A stretch of 64,000 nt of DNA, taken from assembly GCA_035459025.1 (NCBI GenBank), contig DATHYT010000091.1:45114-109113 (forward strand), written 5' to 3'. The position numbers and the translations under genes were made by a program. Each line of letters starts with the position of its first letter. Within the stretch, counting starts at the first letter, position 1. The notes under the pieces were generated by a model that saw only the letters and a list, made by a program, of their open reading frames with translations, was not told where the DNA came from and searched no databases. The DNA comes from JAABQT01 sp035459025 (lineage in GTDB: Bacteria; Pseudomonadota; Gammaproteobacteria; Burkholderiales; SG8-39). Shown in pieces: positions 17,911 to 28,460 of the stretch.

Positions 17911-19574
17911 CTAGTCCCCCGCCGCCTTGCCCGAGCGCCGCGGATCCGCGCCGCCGCGCCAGCCGCCCGGCACGCGCTCGATGGCGTGCAAGCCGCTCGT
18001 CAGCCGCGCGAAGTTGAGCACATGCCCGCGCTCGGCGAGCGCGTCGCCCAGCGCCTCGTAGGCGGTGCCGCGCTCCACGAAAGTCGGCCCGTTGGTGCTG
18101 CCGAAGTTCGGCGACGAGATCGCTGCCTGCATGTCCATGCCCCAGTCGAGCGCCGCCACCAGCGTCTTCGCCACGAAATTGATGATCGCGAGGCCGCCCG
18201 GCGAGCCGAGCGCCATCTTCAGGCGCCCGTCGCGCTCGAAGACGAGCGTCGGCGCCATCGAGCTCCTCGGCCGCTTGCCGCCTTCGACACGGTTCACGGC
18301 GGGCCGGCCGAGCGCCTCCGGCCGGAAGCTGAAATCGGTGAGCTGGTTGTTGAGGAGAAAGCCGCGCACCAGGATGCGGCTGCCGAAGCCCATCTCGATG
18401 GAGGTGGTCATCGCGACCGCGTTGCCCTCGCCATCCACGACCGAGAGATGGCTGGTGCCCGGCGTCTCCGCATCCAGGGTGCCCGGGAACGCGAAGCCCA
18501 TCGAGCGCTCCCCGATCAGGCGCGCACGCGCAGCGAGGTACCGGGGCTCGAGCAGGCGCGAGACCGGCACCGGCGCGAAATCGGGATCCCCTACGTACAA
18601 GGCGCGGTCGGCGTACGCCAGGCGCGCGGCCTCGCTGAATAGATGCACCGCTTCGGCCGAGCCGGGCGCCGCGCGCTCGAACGCCGTGCGCTCGAGAATG
18701 CCGAGGATCTGCAGCACGCCGGTGGCGCCGGAGCTCGGCGGCCCCATGCCGCAGATGCGGTAGCCGCGGTAGCGCCCGCACACCGGGTCACGCTCGATGA
18801 CGCGGTAGCCGGCGAGGTCGGCGAGCGCCAAGTCCGCGTTAACCGCGCGCACGATGTCCGCGGCGATCGCGCCGCGGTAGAACGCTTCGGCGCCCTGTCC
18901 GGCGAGCGCGCGCAGCGTCGCCGCATAGTCCGGATTCGCGATGCGCTCGCCCGCGTAGAACAGCGCACGCGCCGCGGGATCGGCGCCGAGCAGCGCTTCG
19001 CGCTCGAGCTGGCGCGCAAGGCGCGACGTCTTCTCGAACCCCCGCTCGGCGAGCCGGATTGCCGGCGCGAACAGCCGCGGCCAGGCGAGCCGCCCGTGCT
19101 CGCGGTGCAGGACTTCCAGCAGGCGCGGCACCCCGGGCACGCCGACCGAGCGCCCGCTCGACACCGCGTGCATGAACTGCTCGGGATTGCCGTGGCGGTC
19201 GAGGAACCGGTCGGGGCGCGCCGTCGCGGGCGCGATTTCGCGCGCGTCGAAGCTGCGCACGCGCTTGTCCTTTTCCGACCACGTCAGCACGAACGCCCCG
19301 CCGCCCAGGCCCGAGGACTGCGGCTCCACGAGCCCGAGCACGAGTTGCGCGGCGATCGCCGCGTCGGCAGCGCTGCCGCCCGCACGAAGCATCTCCAGGC
19401 CGGCGTCGACCGCGCGCGGATCAGCGGCAGCGACCATGAAACGCTTGGCGTAGGCTGCCTCGCGCTCGACGCGCTCGCTTGCCACCTCCGGCGCGGCGAG
19501 CTGCGCGCCGGCGCCGGCGCAGAAAAAGAAAAGGGCCGCGCACGCGGCCCTTCGCAGGTGCGATTCGCGGACGC

Positions 19575-19578
<4 letters not shown>
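17911..19578 (-). CDS. ggt: Gamma-glutamyltransferase
   Basis: Periplasmic or secreted N-terminal nucleophile hydrolase that cleaves glutathione and transfers gamma-glutamyl groups. The 555-residue precursor has a signal sequence (RRAACAALFFFCAGAGAQ), the large-subunit signature SSGLGGGAF and SFDAREIAP, and the autoprocessing site, where the nucleophilic Thr is in GTSHLSVVD. The small subunit carries GFLLNNQLTDFSF, RPRSSMAPT and GSPGG. The start is a GTG overlapping the hppA stop, so it is coupled to hppA. The very long open frame reaching back to 21492 is a shadow of hppA. Confidence 0.93.
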
Positions 19579-21644
<2,066 letters not shown>

Positions 21645-21664
21645 GTTTTTCTCCCCTTCGCGTG

Positions 21665-21685
21665 CGCGGGGCTGGGAGCCCCGCG
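21665..21685. other. GC hairpin between adk and hppA
   Basis: A perfect 9-bp inverted repeat (CGCGGGGCT, GGG loop, AGCCCCGCG) in the 64-nt gap between adk and hppA. No T run follows on either strand, so it is not a standard intrinsic terminator. It could attenuate or stabilise the adk-hppA transcript. Confidence 0.5.
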
Positions 21686-21708
21686 GAAAAGGGGGCGATT
21701 TTATCAGG

Positions 21709-22362
21709 CTAGCCGAGCGCGGCGAAAGCCCTGTCGCGAATTTCCTCGATGCCGCCCGAGCCCGAGATGCAGTGCACGCGCGGCGCGCGCGCGTCGCCCG
21801 AGGCGGCCCAGCGGGTGTAGTACTCCACCAGCGGACGCGTCTGGCGCCGGTACACCTCGAGGCGCTTCCTGACCGTCGCCTCGCGATCGTCCTCGCGCTG
21901 GATCAGCGGCTCGCCGGTGACATCGTCGCGGTCGGGCGTCTGCGGCGGATTGAACTGCTGGTGGTAGCTGCGCCCGGAAGCCGGGTGCACGCGCCGGCCG
22001 CTCATGCGCGCGACGATCTCCTCGTCGGGCACGTCGAGCTCCAGGACGCGCTCGAGCGGCAGCGCCGCCTTGCGCATCGCCTCGGCCTGCGGGATGGTGC
22101 GGGGGAAGCCGTCGAGCAGGTAGCCGCGCGCGCAATCGGGCGCGCGCAGGCGCTCTTCGACCAGGGCGACGACTACCTCGTCGGGGACGAGTTGCCCTCC
22201 ATCCATCAGCTTCTTCGCCGCGAGGCCGAGCGGCGTGCCCGCCTCGGCCGCGGCGCGCAGCATGTCGCCGGTGGAAATCTGCGGGATGCCGTACTTCTCG
22301 GTGATGAAAGCGGCCTGCGTCCCCTTGCCCGCGCCCGGCGGCCCCAGCAGGATGAGTCTCAT
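21709..22362 (-). CDS. adk: Adenylate kinase
   Basis: Catalyses ATP + AMP to 2 ADP. The 217-residue product has the P-loop GPPGAGKGT, the AMP-binding STGDMLRAA and LDGFPRT, and a full-length LID (RRVHPASGRSYH ... DDVTGEPLIQREDD) without the zinc cysteines of Gram-positive enzymes. The ATG overlaps the kdsB stop (ATGA), making it the last gene of the lpxK-trm112-kdsB-adk unit. Confidence 0.97.
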   Translation of the reverse strand: MRLILLGPPGAGKGTQAAFITEKYGIPQISTGDMLRAAAEAGTPLGLAAKKLMDGGQLVPDEVVVALVEERLRAPDCARGYLLDGFPRTIPQAEAMRKAALPLERVLELDVPDEEIVARMSGRRVHPASGRSYHQQFNPPQTPDRDDVTGEPLIQREDDREATVRKRLEVYRRQTRPLVEYYTRWAASGDARAPRVHCISGSGGIEEIRDRAFAALG

Positions 22363-23090
22363 CGCAGCAGTTTTAGCACAGCTTCGAGATCGGCCGGGGT
22401 ATCCACGCCGGGCGCCATGGCACCTTCCGCCTGCACCACGGTAATGCGATGGCCGTGCCAGAGCACGCGCAGCTGCTCGAGCTGCTCGGTCGACTCGAGC
22501 GGCGCCGGGGCGAGGCCGGCGTAGCGACGCAGGAACGCGACGCGATAAGCGTAGATGCCGATGTGGCGCTCGGCCGCCGGCGTGCCGCCGTCGCGCGGAA
22601 AAGGGATGCCGGCGCGGCTGAAATAGAGCGCGTCGCCGCTCGCGGCGCGCACCACCTTCACGACGTTCGGGTTGGCGAACTCCGCCGGGTCGTGGATCGG
22701 ATGGCAGGCGGTGGCCACGCTCGCTTCGGGCCGTGCGGCGAGCGCCGCGGCCACGCCGGCGATGAGCTGCGGGGCGATCAGCGGCTCGTCTCCCTGCACA
22801 TTGACGACGATCGCGTCATCCGCCAGCCCGAGCTGCGCCGCGGCTTCGGCGATGCGGTCGGTGCCCGAGGCGTGGTCGGCGCGCGTCATGCGCGCCTCGA
22901 ACCCGTGCGCGCGCACGGCGTCCGCAATGCGCTTGTCGTCGGTAGCCACGCACACCGGCGCGGCGCCGCTTTCGCGCGCGCGCTCGCATACGCGCACCAC
23001 CATCGGCTTGCCGGCGAGATCGGCGAGCGGTTTGCCGGGAAAGCGGGTGGAGGCGAAGCGCGCGGGGATCAGCGCCGCGAAGCCGCTCAC
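22359..23090 (-). CDS. kdsB: 3-deoxy-manno-octulosonate cytidylyltransferase
   Basis: Activates Kdo as CMP-Kdo for lipopolysaccharide inner-core synthesis. The 243-residue product starts at a GTG (VSGFAALIPARFASTRFPGKPL) overlapping the trm112 stop. It contains CVATDDKRI, ARMTRADHASGTDRIAE, NVQGDEPLI and the C-terminal EQLEQLRVLWHGHRI. Operon context with lpxK supports an LPS role. Confidence 0.95.
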   Translation of the reverse strand: MSGFAALIPARFASTRFPGKPLADLAGKPMVVRVCERARESGAAPVCVATDDKRIADAVRAHGFEARMTRADHASGTDRIAEAAAQLGLADDAIVVNVQGDEPLIAPQLIAGVAAALAARPEASVATACHPIHDPAEFANPNVVKVVRAASGDALYFSRAGIPFPRDGGTPAAERHIGIYAYRVAFLRRYAGLAPAPLESTEQLEQLRVLWHGHRITVVQAEGAMAPGVDTPADLEAVLKLLR

Positions 23091-23281
23091 GCGATCTCTT
23101 CGGTCGGATCGAGCTTGCGCGCGTCGTCCTCGAGCATCACCGGAATGCCGTCCTTCACCGGGTAGGCGAGGCGATCGGGCTTGCATACCAGCTCGCCCTC
23201 GGCCTTGCGGTACACGAGCGGCCCCTTGCACAGCGGGCACACCAGGATTTCAAGCAGCCTTGGGTCTATGGCCGAGCTCAC
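23087..23281 (-). CDS. Trm112/YcaR family small zinc-binding protein
   Basis: A 64-residue protein of the Trm112/UPF0434 family: DPRLLEILVCPLCKGPL, then LVCKPDRLAYPVKDGIPVML. CPLC with a further Cys in LVCK resembles a metal site. In bacteria this gene regularly lies between lpxK and kdsB, as here, though its role is not established. The ATG lies inside the 3' end of lpxK and the stop overlaps the kdsB start. Confidence 0.9.
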   Translation of the reverse strand: MSSAIDPRLLEILVCPLCKGPLVYRKAEGELVCKPDRLAYPVKDGIPVMLEDDARKLDPTEEIA

Positions 23282-24194
23282 CGAGCCTCCTTTGCAGCCA
23301 TGAATCGAACGCCGGGTCGGGCACCGCGCGCACCGGCAGAACCCAGTGCCGCGGTTTCGCGAAGCGCTTGCATTTTACCGCGTCCTTTTCCGTCATCAGC
23401 ACCGGCGCGTCGTCGCCGAACTCGAGATCGCCCGCGCGAAACGGGTGGTGGTCGGGAAACGGGTGCGGCACCGCCTGCACGCCGAGCCGCGCGAGGTGCT
23501 GGAAGAAGCGCGTCGGGTCGCCGATGCCGGCCACCGCGTGCACGCGCTCGCCGGCAAAGGACTTCACCGGCCGGCGCTCGCGCGCGTCGGTGGCGCGGTG
23601 CACTTCGTCGCCCTCGAGCCGCATGGCGTAGCCTTTGACCTTGTCGGTGCCGTGAGCGATGACGGCATCCACGCTCCACAGGCGCGTCTTCGGCTCGCGC
23701 AGCGGCCCCGCCGGCAGCATGAAGCCGTTGCCGAAACCGCGCGCGTCCACCACCGCGATCTCGAGGTCGCGCCGCAGCGCGTAGTGCTGCAGGCCGTCGT
23801 CGAGGATCACGACATCGCATTCGGGATGCGACTGCCGGAGCGCCGCGATCACCGCGGCGCGCTGTTGCCCGACCCATACCGGGCAGCCGCTGCGGCGCGC
23901 CATCAGCACCGGCTCGTCGCCGACCTCGGCCGGGTCGGCGGCGAGCGTCACGCCGCGCGGCGCGGTGACGGTGCCGCCGTAACCGCGCGAGACGATCGCC
24001 GGCGACCAGCGCTTCGCCTTGAGGAGCTCGGCGACATGGATGGCGAGCGGCGTCTTGCCGGCTCCGCCGACGGTGAGGTTGCCGATGGCGATCACCGGCA
24101 CGCCTGCGCGCGAGCTCTTCAGCAGGCGCAGCCAGTACAGCGATCGCCGCGCAAACACGGCCGCGCGAAATATGAGGCTCAGCGGCCACAGCAC
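23250..24194 (-). CDS. lpxK: Tetraacyldisaccharide 4'-kinase
   Basis: Phosphorylates the lipid A disaccharide at the inner membrane. A hydrophobic N-terminus (LSLIFRAAVFARRSLYWLRLL) is followed by the P-loop GNLTVGGAGKTP, SRGYGG, ILDDGLQHYAL and MTEKDAVKCKRFA. GTG at 24194 is the first usable start. Family-like sequence (PLWYRQNPVSW) continues upstream in the same frame, but no ATG, GTG or TTG is available before exbD, so the true N-terminus may use a non-standard start. Confidence 0.92.
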   Translation of the reverse strand: MLWPLSLIFRAAVFARRSLYWLRLLKSSRAGVPVIAIGNLTVGGAGKTPLAIHVAELLKAKRWSPAIVSRGYGGTVTAPRGVTLAADPAEVGDEPVLMARRSGCPVWVGQQRAAVIAALRQSHPECDVVILDDGLQHYALRRDLEIAVVDARGFGNGFMLPAGPLREPKTRLWSVDAVIAHGTDKVKGYAMRLEGDEVHRATDARERRPVKSFAGERVHAVAGIGDPTRFFQHLARLGVQAVPHPFPDHHPFRAGDLEFGDDAPVLMTEKDAVKCKRFAKPRHWVLPVRAVPDPAFDSWLQRRLGELGHRPKAA

Positions 24195-24244
24195 CCAGCT
24201 GACGGGGTTCTGCCGGTACCAGAGCGGCGCGAGGAGGCGCGTGG

Positions 24245-24661
24245 CTAGCGGCTCGCCTGGGTCGTGAAGGTGATCTGCTGCAGGCCGGCAGCGCGTGCGG
24301 CTTCCATCACGCGCACCACCGACTGGTGCGTGGCGTTGGCGTCGGCGCTCACCACCACCACCGGCTCCTTGGCGGCGCCGCTCGCGCGCTTCAGCTCGCC
24401 CGCGAGCTGCTCGATGCTGACGAAAGCGACCGGGGTGCGGTTGATGATGTACTGGCCCTGCGCGTTCACCAGCACCGCGATCTCGCTCGCGCGCTCGAGC
24501 TGCTTGTCGGCGTCGGCGGCCGGCAGATTGATCTGCAGCTCGGTGTACTTGGAGTAGGTGGTGGTGATCATGAGGAAGATCAGGATCACCAGCATCACGT
24601 CGATCATCGGCACCAGGTTGATCTCGAGGGGCTCTCGCTCTTTGTCGCGCTGGAAGTTCAC
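24245..24661 (-). CDS. exbD: ExbD/TolR biopolymer transport protein
   Basis: Inner-membrane component that, with ExbB and TonB, harvests proton-motive force for outer-membrane transport. The 138-residue product has a short cytoplasmic N-terminus (KEREPLEINLVPMIDV), one transmembrane helix (MLVILIFLMITTTY) containing the conserved Asp just before it, and a periplasmic domain. Start GTG at 24661 is 8 nt after exbB. A tonB-type gene is at 56542-57408 rather than in this operon. Confidence 0.9.
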   Translation of the reverse strand: MNFQRDKEREPLEINLVPMIDVMLVILIFLMITTTYSKYTELQINLPAADADKQLERASEIAVLVNAQGQYIINRTPVAFVSIEQLAGELKRASGAAKEPVVVVSADANATHQSVVRVMEAARAAGLQQITFTTQASR

Positions 24662-24669
24662 GCGCGCCT

Positions 24670-25287
24670 CTAGGCGTGCTCGGTGCGCTCGCCGTGCACG
24701 ATGTCGATCAGCTTCGCCGCCTGCTGCTCCATGTCGACGACGAAGCCGTCGACCTTGTTCCGGAAGTGGCGGTAGAAGATGAGCGCGGGGATGGCGATGC
24801 CGATGCCGAACGCGGTGTTGTATAGAGCGATGGAGATGCCGTGCGCGAGCTGCTGCGGGTTGGTGCCGCCGGTGGGCGACTGCGAGCCGAAGATCTCGAT
24901 CATTCCGATCACCGTGCCAAACAGGCCCAGCAGCGGCGAGGCCGTGGCTATGGTGCCAAGCGTGGTCAGAAAGCGCTCCAGCTCGTGCGCCACAGTGCGC
25001 CCGGCCTCCTCGACCGCTTCCTTCATCACGTACCGCGAGCTGCGGCGATTGCGCAGGCCCGCGGCCAGCACTTCGCCGAGCGGGGAGTCCTTGGCGAGCT
25101 TGTCGAGCACGTCCTCGTTCACCCCTTGGCGCTGGTACACGGCGAGCACCTGCTCCAGAAGCGTCGGCGGGATGATCTTGCTGCTGCGCAGCGAGACCGA
25201 GCGCTCGATGATCAGCGCCACCGCAATGACGGAGGCCAGCAACAAGGGCCAGATGGGCCAGCCTGCAGCTTGGATAATGGCGAACAA
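24670..25287 (-). CDS. exbB: ExbB/TolQ/MotA-type proton channel protein
   Basis: A 205-residue, three-helix membrane protein: first helix around AAGWPIWPLLLASVIAVALI, then the conserved TLGTIATASPLLGLFGTVIGMI and ALYNTAFGIGIAIPALIFYRHF, which line the ion path. TTG at 25287 is chosen because GGAG lies 7 nt upstream and the family begins here (FAIIQAAG). The longer frame to 25467 runs through the DnaA-box region. It is the first gene of exbB-exbD-lpxK-trm112-kdsB-adk. Confidence 0.9.
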   Translation of the reverse strand: MFAIIQAAGWPIWPLLLASVIAVALIIERSVSLRSSKIIPPTLLEQVLAVYQRQGVNEDVLDKLAKDSPLGEVLAAGLRNRRSSRYVMKEAVEEAGRTVAHELERFLTTLGTIATASPLLGLFGTVIGMIEIFGSQSPTGGTNPQQLAHGISIALYNTAFGIGIAIPALIFYRHFRNKVDGFVVDMEQQAAKLIDIVHGERTEHA

Positions 25288-25351
25288 GATGGCGCTCCGT
25301 GGTCTCTGGTTCTTGTTGTCGGCGCACTTTAGCAAAAAGGCGGAGCGCGCG

Positions 25352-25386
25352 TTATCCACATTTCCTGTGGATAAGTTTGTGGATTT
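25352..25386. promoter_or_regulatory. Cluster of three DnaA boxes
   Basis: Two perfect DnaA boxes face each other: TTATCCACA at 25352-25360 and TGTGGATAA at 25366-25374, separated by 5 nt. A third reverse box with two mismatches, TGTGGATTT, is at 25378-25386. An AT-rich stretch lies at about 25439-25455. The cluster occupies the spacer between divergent exbB and xseA. It may mark DnaA-dependent regulation or a DnaA-titration or replication element. Confidence 0.75.
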
Positions 25387-25524
25387 TCTTTGGGCAGCGC
25401 ACGGCTTGCCTCGCGCACGGCACGCCAAGTCGGTGGCGATTAAAAATTCATCAATCCTTTCCGGCACGGAAACAGCGGCTTACGAAATAGAATCGGGCTC
25501 CGTAAGGGATCGCCGCGCGCCGCT

Positions 25525-25554
25525 TTGACGCGCGGCCGCGCTTGTGCATTAGTG
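25525..25554 (+). promoter_or_regulatory. Putative xseA promoter with leaderless geometry
   Basis: TTGACG (25525-25530), 18 nt, and TTAGTG (25549-25554) end 7 nt before the GTG start of xseA. The layout mirrors that before xseB (TTGACC, 18 nt, TAAGTT, 6 nt). A stronger -10-like TAGAAT at 25488-25493 has no matching -35. Confidence 0.4.
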
Positions 25555-25561
25555 TCGCCGC

Positions 25562-26773
25562 GTGGACGAAGAATTATTAGGCGCTTCGGCGCCAGTGCTG
25601 AGCGTGTCGGCGCTGCTACGCAGCGTGCGCGATACGCTCGAGCGGCGCTTCCCGCTCGCCTGGATCGGGGGCGAGATCTCCAACTTCCGCCCGGCCTCCT
25701 CCGGGCACTGGTATTTCACCCTAAAAGACGAGGCCGCCCAGGTGGACTGCGTGATGTTCCGTAGCCGCACTGCAGCATTGGACTGGGAGCCGGCCGAAGG
25801 CATGCGCGTCGAGGCCCGGGCGCTGGTCACGCTGTACGAGCCGCGCGGACGCTTCCAGCTGAACGTCGAGCACATGCGCCGCGCGGGCCTGGGACCGCTC
25901 TACGAGCGCTTCCTGAAGCTCAAGGCGCAGCTGGAAAAGGAAGGTCTATTCGATCCGGCGGCCAAACGCGAAATCCCTGCGTTTCCCACGACGATCGGTG
26001 TCGTCACATCACGACAGGCGGCCGCACTGCGCGACGTGCTAACGACTCTGCGGCGCCGCAATCCGTCGATCCCGGTCATCGTCTACCCGGTACCGGTGCA
26101 GGGCGACGGTGCGGCCGCGAAGATCGCGGCGATGCTGGCAGCGGCCAGCGCGCGCGCCGAGTGCGACGTGCTGCTGCTGGTGCGCGGCGGCGGCTCGATC
26201 GAGGACCTGTGGCAGTTCAACGAGGAAATCGTGGCGCGCGCGATTCGCGCTTCTTCGATTCCTGTTGTCGTCGGCGTCGGCCACGAAACCGACGTCACCA
26301 TCGCCGACTTCGCCGCCGACCGGCGCGCGCCGACGCCCACTGCGGCGGCGGAGATGGTGAGCCCGTCGCGGGAGGAACTGCTCGTGCGCGTGGCCGAGCT
26401 CGCACAGCGCGCAACGCGCGAAGCGCTGCGGCGAATCGAGTACGCGATGCAGACGGTGGACGCCCTGTCGCGGCGCCTCGTGCATCCGCGCGAGCGGCTG
26501 CGAACCTCCCGGCAGCTGCTGGAGCAGTTGGCTGCGCGCCTGTCGTCGGCGGCAGCGCACCGGCTCGATAACTTGGCTGCGCAGCTCGCAGCGTTGAGAG
26601 CCGGTCTCGTGAGCCTGAATCCCAGCGCCGTGCTCGAGCGCGGCTACAGCCTGACGCGCAATGCGGCAGGCGAGGTGGTGGCGGATGCCTCGAGGGTTGC
26701 CGAGGGCGATCGGCTGACGACGACGCTGGCGAAGGGGTGGATCGAGAGCGAGGTGACGAAGAAAGGCCGCTAG
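25562..26773 (+). CDS. xseA: Exodeoxyribonuclease VII large subunit
   Basis: Catalytic subunit of exonuclease VII. The 403-residue product has an N-terminal OB-fold (SVSALLRSVRDTLERRF, WIGGEISNFR, HWYFTLKDE). The catalytic region has GVVTSRQAAALRD, RGGGSIEDLWQFNEE and GVGHETDVTIADFAADRRAPTP. A long coiled-coil C-terminus ends in the repeat NPSAVLERGYSL. It starts at GTG without a Shine-Dalgarno. It is not linked to xseB (850-1092). Confidence 0.96.
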   Translation: MDEELLGASAPVLSVSALLRSVRDTLERRFPLAWIGGEISNFRPASSGHWYFTLKDEAAQVDCVMFRSRTAALDWEPAEGMRVEARALVTLYEPRGRFQLNVEHMRRAGLGPLYERFLKLKAQLEKEGLFDPAAKREIPAFPTTIGVVTSRQAAALRDVLTTLRRRNPSIPVIVYPVPVQGDGAAAKIAAMLAAASARAECDVLLLVRGGGSIEDLWQFNEEIVARAIRASSIPVVVGVGHETDVTIADFAADRRAPTPTAAAEMVSPSREELLVRVAELAQRATREALRRIEYAMQTVDALSRRLVHPRERLRTSRQLLEQLAARLSSAAAHRLDNLAAQLAALRAGLVSLNPSAVLERGYSLTRNAAGEVVADASRVAEGDRLTTTLAKGWIESEVTKKGR

Positions 26774-26911
26774 GTCCTGTCCTCTGTATTCATGACGCCT
26801 GCAGCCAGACGCGCGCCGTTTACGTGGTTTGTGGATGCGGGGATGGACTTTCGCACGATCCCGGTTCGCGACGACCGCGCGATTGCGCGTGCCGTAGTAC
26901 CCTTTCGGGAA

Positions 26912-27088
26912 ATGCCCGCGCGCAGCCCGTCCAAGCTCGGACTCACCCTCACCTTCTGCCTGCTCGCCGGACTCCTCGTCTGGCGATTCGCGGTCCCCCG
27001 CGCCTCGCCCTGGCTCGACGTCGCGGCGCTCGCCGCGGTCGCGGTGCTCCTCCTCGCCCTCAGGACATTCCTTAAGAAAAAATCATGA
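26912..27088 (+). CDS. Small hypothetical membrane protein
   Basis: A 58-residue product with two predicted transmembrane helices (LTLTFCLLAGLLVWRFAV and WLDVAALAAVAVLLLALR) and a basic C-terminus. An in-frame ATG at 26792 would give 98 residues, but the added part is not membrane-like and has no ribosome-binding site. The next gene starts in an ATGA overlap with its stop, which supports it being translated. No family is recognised. Confidence 0.5.
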   Translation: MPARSPSKLGLTLTFCLLAGLLVWRFAVPRASPWLDVAALAAVAVLLLALRTFLKKKS

Positions 27089-27606
27089 CGACCTGGAGCC
27101 TCCTTCTCCTCCTCACCCTCCCCGCCGCCGGCGCCGACCAGACCGACGACCCGATGATCCGCTGGGACTGCGATCGGGCCGGCAACCAGCTCACGGTGCA
27201 AATGGTCCGCCCGCCGGTGGAGAACGTAAACCGCCGGGAGGTCCTGCTGTTGAGCGGCGCGCAGAACTTCGAGCAATGCCACATCAACGGCGCGAGCTGG
27301 ACGCTGCTCGTCGACATCATCGAGTACGACTCCGGCCCCTGCGAGCCGTTTCCCGACACCATCGTCAGCCTGCTCCGCAACGACAAGCTGGTGGTCTCGA
27401 AGACGCACGTCGGCCAAAACTGCTTCGACCGGCCGGTGCTGAGCGCGCTGCGCGTGACGGAGCCGGTCGACGGCGTGAACCCGGCGCTCGAGGTCTGCGC
27501 AGCGCCCGCCTACGGCACCGGCAACAGCTGTTTCCCCCTCAAGCTGAGGGACATGGGAAACGCGATCGACAACGACCTGATCGCCAGCCGCGCGAAGAAG
27601 CGCTAG
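27085..27606 (+). CDS. Hypothetical secreted Cys-rich protein
   Basis: A 173-residue protein beginning with a signal peptide (TTWSLLLLLTLPAAGAD) and carrying six cysteines in the mature part (WDCD, FEQCH, GPCEP, QNCFD, EVCA, NSCFP), consistent with three periplasmic disulfides. No family is recognised. The start overlaps the stop of the preceding small membrane protein gene and the stop overlaps that of the convergent transporter. Confidence 0.7.
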   Translation: MTTWSLLLLLTLPAAGADQTDDPMIRWDCDRAGNQLTVQMVRPPVENVNRREVLLLSGAQNFEQCHINGASWTLLVDIIEYDSGPCEPFPDTIVSLLRNDKLVVSKTHVGQNCFDRPVLSALRVTEPVDGVNPALEVCAAPAYGTGNSCFPLKLRDMGNAIDNDLIASRAKKR

Positions 27607-28448
27607 CGCCGCTCCCGGCTCAGGCTGTAGTACGTCCCGGTGAAGATCACCGCCGCCCCGACGATGATCATGGGGTCGAACGGCTCGTCGTAGAACAGCG
27701 TCCCCACCACCGCGATCAGCGGCAGGCGCACGAAATCGATCGGCACCGCCACGGTGGCATCGGCCAGCTTGAACGCCCGCGTCATGCAGTAATGCGCGGT
27801 GTAGCTCCCCACCCCGATCAGGACCATCCACGGCAGGTGCGAGATCGGCGGCGATACCCAGCCGGGCAGCGCCGCCGCCAGGGCGAGGGGCGTCTGCACC
27901 ACCGACATCCAGAACAGCACCGCCAGGGGCGAATCGGTACCGGAGAGCTGCTTGGTGGCGATCATGTTGCCCGCATAGAACAACGACGCGGCCAGTGCCA
28001 CCAGCGCCCCCAGGTGGAAGAATCCGAACCCTGGCCGCAGGATGATGAGCACGCCCGTCAGCCCAAGCACCAGCATGACCACCCGCGGCCGCGACAGCCG
28101 CTCCCCCAGGAAGATGAACGCCAGAATCGCGGTCCACACCGGCATGGTGAACTCGATCGCGAACACCGTCGCCAGGGGCAATGCCCCGATGGCGAACACC
28201 CAGCAGTACTGCCCGCCGAGGTGGATCACGTTGCGGAACACGTGCAGCGGCAGGCGCCGCGTCGCCGTCACCGCGTTCTCGGCCTGCGCGACGATCACCA
28301 GCACGATGGCAAGCATCACCGCGCTCCGCACGAACAGGATCTGGAACGGCCCCATGTGGGCGAGCAGCTCGCGCGCCGCCACTGCCATGGTTGAAAAGGA
28401 GAGCACCGCGCCCCCCATCCACAGGACGCCGCGCAGGTTGTTCGTCAT
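27603..28448 (-). CDS. EamA/DMT-family transporter
   Basis: A 281-residue membrane protein with about ten transmembrane segments in two repeated EamA units (FSTMAVAARELL ... AILAFIFLGERLSR and LFYAGNMIATKQL ... VGTLFYDEPFD). Members export metabolites; the substrate is unknown. The reverse-strand TATAGT overlapping the stop codon of the upstream malonyl-CoA decarboxylase is a possible -10, 11 nt before the ATG. Confidence 0.85.
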   Translation of the reverse strand: MTNNLRGVLWMGGAVLSFSTMAVAARELLAHMGPFQILFVRSAVMLAIVLVIVAQAENAVTATRRLPLHVFRNVIHLGGQYCWVFAIGALPLATVFAIEFTMPVWTAILAFIFLGERLSRPRVVMLVLGLTGVLIILRPGFGFFHLGALVALAASLFYAGNMIATKQLSGTDSPLAVLFWMSVVQTPLALAAALPGWVSPPISHLPWMVLIGVGSYTAHYCMTRAFKLADATVAVPIDFVRLPLIAVVGTLFYDEPFDPMIIVGAAVIFTGTYYSLSRERR

Positions 28449-28460
28449 CGGCGGCGCCGA

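Noticed and set aside
17817..18017. Plus-strand ORF over the orphan terminator
   Set aside because: It reads straight through the terminator hairpin, is Pro/Arg-rich and overlaps ggt antisense; not coding.
25352..25455. Calling the DnaA-box cluster the chromosomal oriC
   Set aside because: Only three boxes, no dnaA/dnaN/rpmH or gidA nearby and no skew information; kept only as a DnaA-binding site candidate.
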